Shown here one piece after another: positions 60,263-64,000 of a stretch of 64,000 nucleotides of DNA. This stretch comes from LSCE01 sp050485425 (GTDB lineage Bacteria; Pseudomonadota; Gammaproteobacteria; Nitrococcales; Aquisalimonadaceae). Positions within the stretch are counted from its first letter, which is position 1, and each line of letters starts with the position of its first letter. A program made the position numbers and the translations under genes. Where the stretch lies: contig JBJHBJ010000021.1 in NCBI GenBank assembly GCA_050485425.1, positions 1 through 64,000 on the forward strand, in the 5' to 3' direction. The notes beneath the pieces are model-generated. The model was not told the origin of the DNA. It ran no database searches and was given only the letters and a program-made list of their open reading frames with translations.

Positions 60263-61756
60263 TCAGCCCTTGGCGGACGGCAGTTTGGAAACCAGCCGCA
60301 ACGACACCGACAACCCCTCCAACTGGTAATGCGGCCGTAGATGGAATGTCGACGAGTAGTAGCCGGGGTTGGCCTCGTCCTCCATCACCTGGACCTCCGC
60401 CGCCGCCAGCGGCTTGCGCGCCTTGGTCTCCTCGGTGGCATTGGCCGGATCGCCGGTGACGTACTTGATGATCCAGTTCTGCAGGAATTTCTGCATGTCC
60501 TCGCGTTCCTTAAACGAACCCACCTTGTCGCGGACGATGCATTTCAGGTAGTGCGCGAAGCGGGTGGTCGCGAACAGGTAGGGCAGCCTGGCGCCCAACT
60601 GGGCGTTGGCGGTGGCGTCCGGATCATCGTATTCGGCCGGCTTGTGCACCGTCTGCGCGCCTATGAACGCGGCGATGTCGGTGTTCTTCCGATGGATCAG
60701 CGGCATCAGCCCGCTTTTCGCCAGTTCCGCCTCCCGCCGGTCGCTGATGGCGATCTCGGTGGGACATTTCATGTCCACGCCGCCGTCGTCACTGGGGAAC
60801 GTGTGCACCGGCAGCCCCTCCACCGCACCGCCGGATTCGACGCCACGGATGCGCGTGCACCAGCCGTACTGCTTGAACGAGCGATTGATGTTCACCGCCA
60901 TCGCGTAGGCCGAATTCGCCCAGGTGTACTTGGAGGAATCGGAACCGCTGGTGTCTTCCTCGAAGTTGAATTCCTCCACCGGTTCCGTGGCGGCGCCGTA
61001 GGGCAGCCGGGACAGGAAGCGCGGCATCGCCAGCGCCAGGTACTTGGAATCCTCCGATTCGCGCAGCGACCGCCAGCCGGCGTATTCCGGGGTCGAGAAG
61101 ATCTTTGCCAGGTCCCGCGGATTGGTCAGTTCCTGCCAGGAATCCATCTGCAGCAGGCCGGGTGCGGCGCCGGCGATGAAGGGCGCATGGGCGGCGGCGG
61201 CAATCTGCGCCATGCCCGACAGCAGCTCCACGTCCTGGGGGCCATGGTCGAAATGGTAGTCACCGACGATACAGCTGATGGGCTCGCCGCCGAGCTGCCC
61301 GTATTCCTCCTCGTAGATGCGCTTGAAAATCGGGCTCTGGTCCCAGGCGGTGCCCTTGTACTTGCGCAGGGTCTTGTGCAACTCCTTCTTGCCGAGCGGC
61401 ATGAAGCGGATCTTCAGCATCTCGTCGGTCTCGGTATTGTTGACGAGATGGTGAAGACCGCGCCAGGCCCCTTCCAGCGACTGGAACTTCTCGTGATGCA
61501 GGATTTCGTTGACCTGGTCGGTGAGCTTCTCGTCGATTTCAGCGATGATGGCATTGATGGTGCTGACGGCGTCATCGGAAATGACGGTGGTTTCGCGCAG
61601 CGCCTGCTCGGCGAGCGTGCGCACGGCGGATTCCACCTCTTCCCGGGCGCGGTCCGACTTCGGCCGGAACTCCTTCTGCAGCAACTGGGCGAAATCGTCC
61701 GCGCTTAGCGCCTCGGCCTCGGTCTGGCCTTCAGTTTCCTTTTCCGTATCAGCCAT
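60263..61756 (-). CDS. tssC: T6SS contractile sheath large subunit TssC
   Basis: 497 aa. FQSLEGAWRGLHHLVNNTETDEMLKIR near residue 90, the GEPISCIVGDYHFDH segment near 155 and KFLQNWIIKYV near 425 are standard TssC features. Together with TssB it builds the contractile sheath. It starts three bases after tssB. Confidence 0.97.
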   Translation of the reverse strand: MADTEKETEGQTEAEALSADDFAQLLQKEFRPKSDRAREEVESAVRTLAEQALRETTVISDDAVSTINAIIAEIDEKLTDQVNEILHHEKFQSLEGAWRGLHHLVNNTETDEMLKIRFMPLGKKELHKTLRKYKGTAWDQSPIFKRIYEEEYGQLGGEPISCIVGDYHFDHGPQDVELLSGMAQIAAAAHAPFIAGAAPGLLQMDSWQELTNPRDLAKIFSTPEYAGWRSLRESEDSKYLALAMPRFLSRLPYGAATEPVEEFNFEEDTSGSDSSKYTWANSAYAMAVNINRSFKQYGWCTRIRGVESGGAVEGLPVHTFPSDDGGVDMKCPTEIAISDRREAELAKSGLMPLIHRKNTDIAAFIGAQTVHKPAEYDDPDATANAQLGARLPYLFATTRFAHYLKCIVRDKVGSFKEREDMQKFLQNWIIKYVTGDPANATEETKARKPLAAAEVQVMEDEANPGYYSSTFHLRPHYQLEGLSVSLRLVSKLPSAKG

Positions 61757-61759
61757 GGC

Positions 61760-62278
61760 TCAGCCCTCGCTCTTCTCTTCAGCGTCTTCGTTGGGACGAG
61801 CGCCCAGGGTCTCCAGCAGGCCCTGGTCGTTCAGCACTTTCGCGATCAGCTCCTCGGCACCGGACTTGCCGTCCATGTAGGTCACCAGGTTGGCAAGCTG
61901 CTGGCGCGCTTCCAGCAGTCTGCGCAGCGGTTCGATCTTTCTTGCCACCGCCGCGGGCGAGAAGTCGTCCATGCTCTCCAGTTCCAGATCCACTTCCATA
62001 TTCCCTTCCCCGGTCAGCTTGTTCTCGACGGCGAACTTCAGGGTCGGCCGCAGCGCCTTCATGCGCTGGTCGAAGTTGTCCACATCGATCTCCAGCAGCT
62101 TGCGGCCGTCAACCGGTGGTAACTGCTCCTGGCTGTCGCCGGCCAGATCCGACATCACCGCCATCACGAATGGCAGCTGGACTGTCTTTTCAGCGCCGTA
62201 GAGTTCCGTGTCGTACTCGATCTGTACCCGAGGCGCCCGGTTCCGGGCGATGAACTTCTGAGAACTTGCCTTGGCCAT
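61760..62278 (-). CDS. tssB: T6SS contractile sheath small subunit TssB
   Basis: 172 aa. VQIEYDTELYGAEKTVQLPFVMAVMSDLAG near the N-terminus and ARKIEPLRRLLEARQQLANLVTYMDGKSGAEELI near the C-terminus are the family signatures. It partners TssC in the sheath. Ordinary length. Confidence 0.97.
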   Translation of the reverse strand: MAKASSQKFIARNRAPRVQIEYDTELYGAEKTVQLPFVMAVMSDLAGDSQEQLPPVDGRKLLEIDVDNFDQRMKALRPTLKFAVENKLTGEGNMEVDLELESMDDFSPAAVARKIEPLRRLLEARQQLANLVTYMDGKSGAEELIAKVLNDQGLLETLGARPNEDAEEKSEG

Positions 62279-62340
62279 GACTTGCCACTCCCTTCAGATA
62301 ACCGAAGCCGACCGGGTTTACCCCCGCCCCGTCACCGGCG

Positions 62341-63357
62341 CTAGTCCACGCTGACACCTCCCAGCTTGCGGACCTGTTCCACCGCATCGGGCGCGACGTC
62401 CTGCAGAATGTCGAGAAAATCCATGTCCACCAGCCGTTTGGCGCGCGCCATCAGCAGCGGCACCGGACTGGAAGGTTCATGAGCACGGAAGTACGCGGAT
62501 ATCCGGTCCATTGCCGCCACCGCATCCTGGCGAGAGCGAATCTCGCCACCGCCTCCGGCAGCCACGCCGGTCGCAGGCGGCGATGCGGCCTCGGCCGGCG
62601 CCGTGGCGGAGTCCGCCTGCGCCACCGGCGATTCCGGGTTGCTCATCGCATCCTCCTGAAGGTGTTGCCCCAGCACCTGGGCGATTCGCCGCAGCCTGTC
62701 CTTCAGCCGCTCGAGGTCGGGCGCCTGCTCGGCACCCACCTTTTCCCTGAATACGGACTCCATCGCCGCCGCGTCGTCCAGGGCCTGCTGCACGCTGGCG
62801 TGCAGACGCCGGCGCTCCTCGGCGTCCATGGCCTGCAAGGCGCCGTCCACCACATCGAGCCGGGGAATTTCGCCCTCGTGATCGGCCGGCGGCTCGGTGC
62901 GCCCCTGGGCCATTTCCACATCCAGCAGGCTGAAGCGGCCGGCCCGCTTGTCATCGACCAGGGGTGCGGTCCGCAGCGGCCGCAGCACTTTGTAATAGTT
63001 GGTGAGGTTGAACACGGCGCTGGCACGCTCCATGGCGTCGCCATCTTCGTCCAGCGGCGGGTAGACGTCGTCCCAGAGGCCTTCGACGAGACCACGCATC
63101 AGCGCCATGGCAGCGCAGAAATCGCGCAGGCCGCCGGTATGAAGCAAAGCGGCCGCCAGGTAGGCGGCCGGTCGCAGATCACGGGATTTGGCGAGCGCGT
63201 CCAGGCAGGCGCTCTGCAGCTCGATCCAGTCGGGTTCGTCTTCCGCAGTTCCCCACTTGGCGAGCATGTCAAGTGACATGATCTCGCCAGCCTCGTAGAG
63301 GTCGACCCCGGCTGGACCGGGTTCGCCCAACGGTTCGAGGAACTGCTCAAGATCCAT
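62341..63357 (-). CDS. tssA: T6SS TssA (ImpA N-terminal domain)
   Basis: 338 aa from the ATG at 63357, which has GGAG just upstream; the longer frame has none. The ImpA_N domain (about 1-200) is plain: LEPLGEPGPAGVDLYE, AYLAAALLHTGGLRDFCAAMALMRGLVEGLWDDVYPPLDEDGD. An Ala/Pro linker precedes a short C-terminal domain ending KRLVDMDFLDILQDVAPDAVEQVRKLGG. This short form caps the growing tube end during sheath assembly. It is the first complete gene of the cluster in the window. Confidence 0.93.
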   Translation of the reverse strand: MDLEQFLEPLGEPGPAGVDLYEAGEIMSLDMLAKWGTAEDEPDWIELQSACLDALAKSRDLRPAAYLAAALLHTGGLRDFCAAMALMRGLVEGLWDDVYPPLDEDGDAMERASAVFNLTNYYKVLRPLRTAPLVDDKRAGRFSLLDVEMAQGRTEPPADHEGEIPRLDVVDGALQAMDAEERRRLHASVQQALDDAAAMESVFREKVGAEQAPDLERLKDRLRRIAQVLGQHLQEDAMSNPESPVAQADSATAPAEAASPPATGVAAGGGGEIRSRQDAVAAMDRISAYFRAHEPSSPVPLLMARAKRLVDMDFLDILQDVAPDAVEQVRKLGGVSVD

Positions 63358-63649
63358 GCTGCGTCTCCGCGAACGGGAATCACTCCCGGGCGTCCTGCCT
63401 GCGGTTCCGGAACGGCAGCCTTGGCATTGTGACTGGCTTGCGTCCGGCACCCACCCTACCGGCAAACGCGCTGCCTGAAAGCGAACGCACCCTGGCCGGA
63501 GATTCCCTGAAGTCTGGCACAGGCTAATCGCAGCGCAACTTGGACGACGCTTTCGGCAACTGTCTGTCGCTCAGAATTTCAGGGAGTTACCTTCCATTGA
63601 AAGGTAGACGCCGATCATCGGGCTTGCCAGTGCCGGTTCGCCGGGGGAC
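63358..63649. other. 292-bp gap upstream of tssA
   Basis: It probably holds the tssA-to-ppkA promoter. Partial ORFs here lack support. A TGGCAC at 63517 lacks the GG-N10-GC spacing of a sigma-54 site. Confidence 0.5.
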
Positions 63650-64000
63650 TCACATGCCGGATCCCAGCGCCCGCTGCTGCGCGAACCCCGGTGCCCGCGT
63701 CTCGAACAGCGGTTCACCGGCATGCAGCAGTTTCAGCTCCAGCGCGGCCGCCGCGCGCTGACGCTGCATGCCGTGGCGCAACACCCATTGCAGGTGCTCC
63801 GGCACAACCCGGCCTCCGACCAGATACCGCTGCCCCGCTGAAAACCTCTCCCGATGACGGGACCACCAGTCCGTCACCAGCGCCGGATCCGGCCATGGCA
63901 GATCCTCGTCCGGGTCCATCGCCACGTCCTCGTCTTCCGGGTTTTCGGTCGGGCCTGCCTCGAATCCCTCGGGCCACTCCCCTTCGAGGTCTTCGTAGGC
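63650..64000 (-). CDS. C-terminus of a TIGR02270-like HEAT-repeat T6SS protein (partial)
   Basis: The frame is open from the window edge to the stop at 63650, giving 116 residues of a gene that begins outside. The piece has an acidic stretch (ENPEDEDVAMDPDEDLPWPDP), then WWSRHRERFSAGQRYLVGG, LQWVLRHGMQRQRAAAALELKLLHAGEPLFETRAPG. This tail pattern fits the TIGR02270 family found beside T6SS genes. The N-terminal HEAT-like part is not in the window. Role unknown. Confidence 0.6.
   Translation of the reverse strand, partial: AYEDLEGEWPEGFEAGPTENPEDEDVAMDPDEDLPWPDPALVTDWWSRHRERFSAGQRYLVGGRVVPEHLQWVLRHGMQRQRAAAALELKLLHAGEPLFETRAPGFAQQRALGSGM

Noticed and set aside
63515..63532. TGGCAC resembling a sigma-54 -24 element upstream of tssA
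   Set aside because: The spacing to the next GC is 12, not 10, and it points away from tssA.

Overview
This 64 kb window is chromosomal DNA, densely coding and GC-rich, from a gammaproteobacterium. A halophilic or marine member of the Ectothiorhodospiraceae/Chromatiales type is my best guess from the gene content; this is inference. I see no rRNA, tRNA, CRISPR array, phage or replication origin.

Layout. 1-8.6 kb holds ordinary accessory and metabolic genes: an O6-alkylguanine-DNA methyltransferase, a GAF-PAS-PAS-GGDEF-EAL signalling protein, an LEA14-like lipoprotein, PAPS reductase, a Sel1-repeat protein, a cyclopropane-fatty-acid-synthase-like methyltransferase followed by a DUF1295-like remnant, and an AGCS sodium:alanine/glycine symporter. 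8.8-11.5 kb is the most unusual stretch. Four transcription units each carry a sigma-54 (-24/-12) promoter, an upstream TGTG-N9-CACA element at a nearly constant distance, and their own Rho-independent terminator. Three encode close paralogues of a 59-64 aa secreted peptide whose mature part is almost pure Asp/Glu with Trp/Tyr. The fourth has no ORF and looks like a roughly 74-nt small RNA with a CU-rich anti-Shine-Dalgarno-like core. A separate secreted protein of unknown function sits between units 2 and 3. No sigma-54 activator gene lies in the window.

11.5-13.4 kb is a NAD-biosynthesis pair, nrtR then nadA, behind a palindromic operator. 13.4-15.6 kb is scarred: a beta-barrel gene, a dead IS3-family transposase and long gene-poor DNA. 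15.6-20.4 kb has a cytochrome c with a PQQ-type sugar dehydrogenase, a Tat-exported amidohydrolase and an MFS transporter. 20.5-22.9 kb has a lipase-like lipoprotein and an AraC regulator. 23.0-28.7 kb is a three-gene overlapping operon for a soluble NAD-linked formate dehydrogenase, with a divergent HTH/periplasmic-binding-type regulator. 28.8-41.3 kb mixes an outer-membrane protein, a DsbA-like isomerase, an MFS carrier, a zinc-ribbon metallopeptidase-like protein, a solitary ModA, an autotransporter-barrel protein next to a 1084-aa three-CXXCH lipoprotein, a caspase-fold lipoprotein lacking the catalytic Cys, and an alpha/beta hydrolase.

41.3-64 kb is one long minus-strand type VI secretion cluster, in transcription order: TIGR02270-like protein (partial), tssA, tssB, tssC, hcp, tssE, tssF, tssG, clpV, a small unknown gene, tagH (FHA), tssJ, tssK, tssL(OmpA), tssM, a tagF-pppA fusion and ppkA. 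Hcp resembles Pseudomonas H1-T6SS Hcp1, and kinase, phosphatase, FHA and TagF are all present, so a threonine-phosphorylation control pathway is expected. No VgrG, PAAR or evident effector lies in the window.

Two families of small hairpin repeats recur at gene ends. All calls come from reading the sequence; no database search was run.
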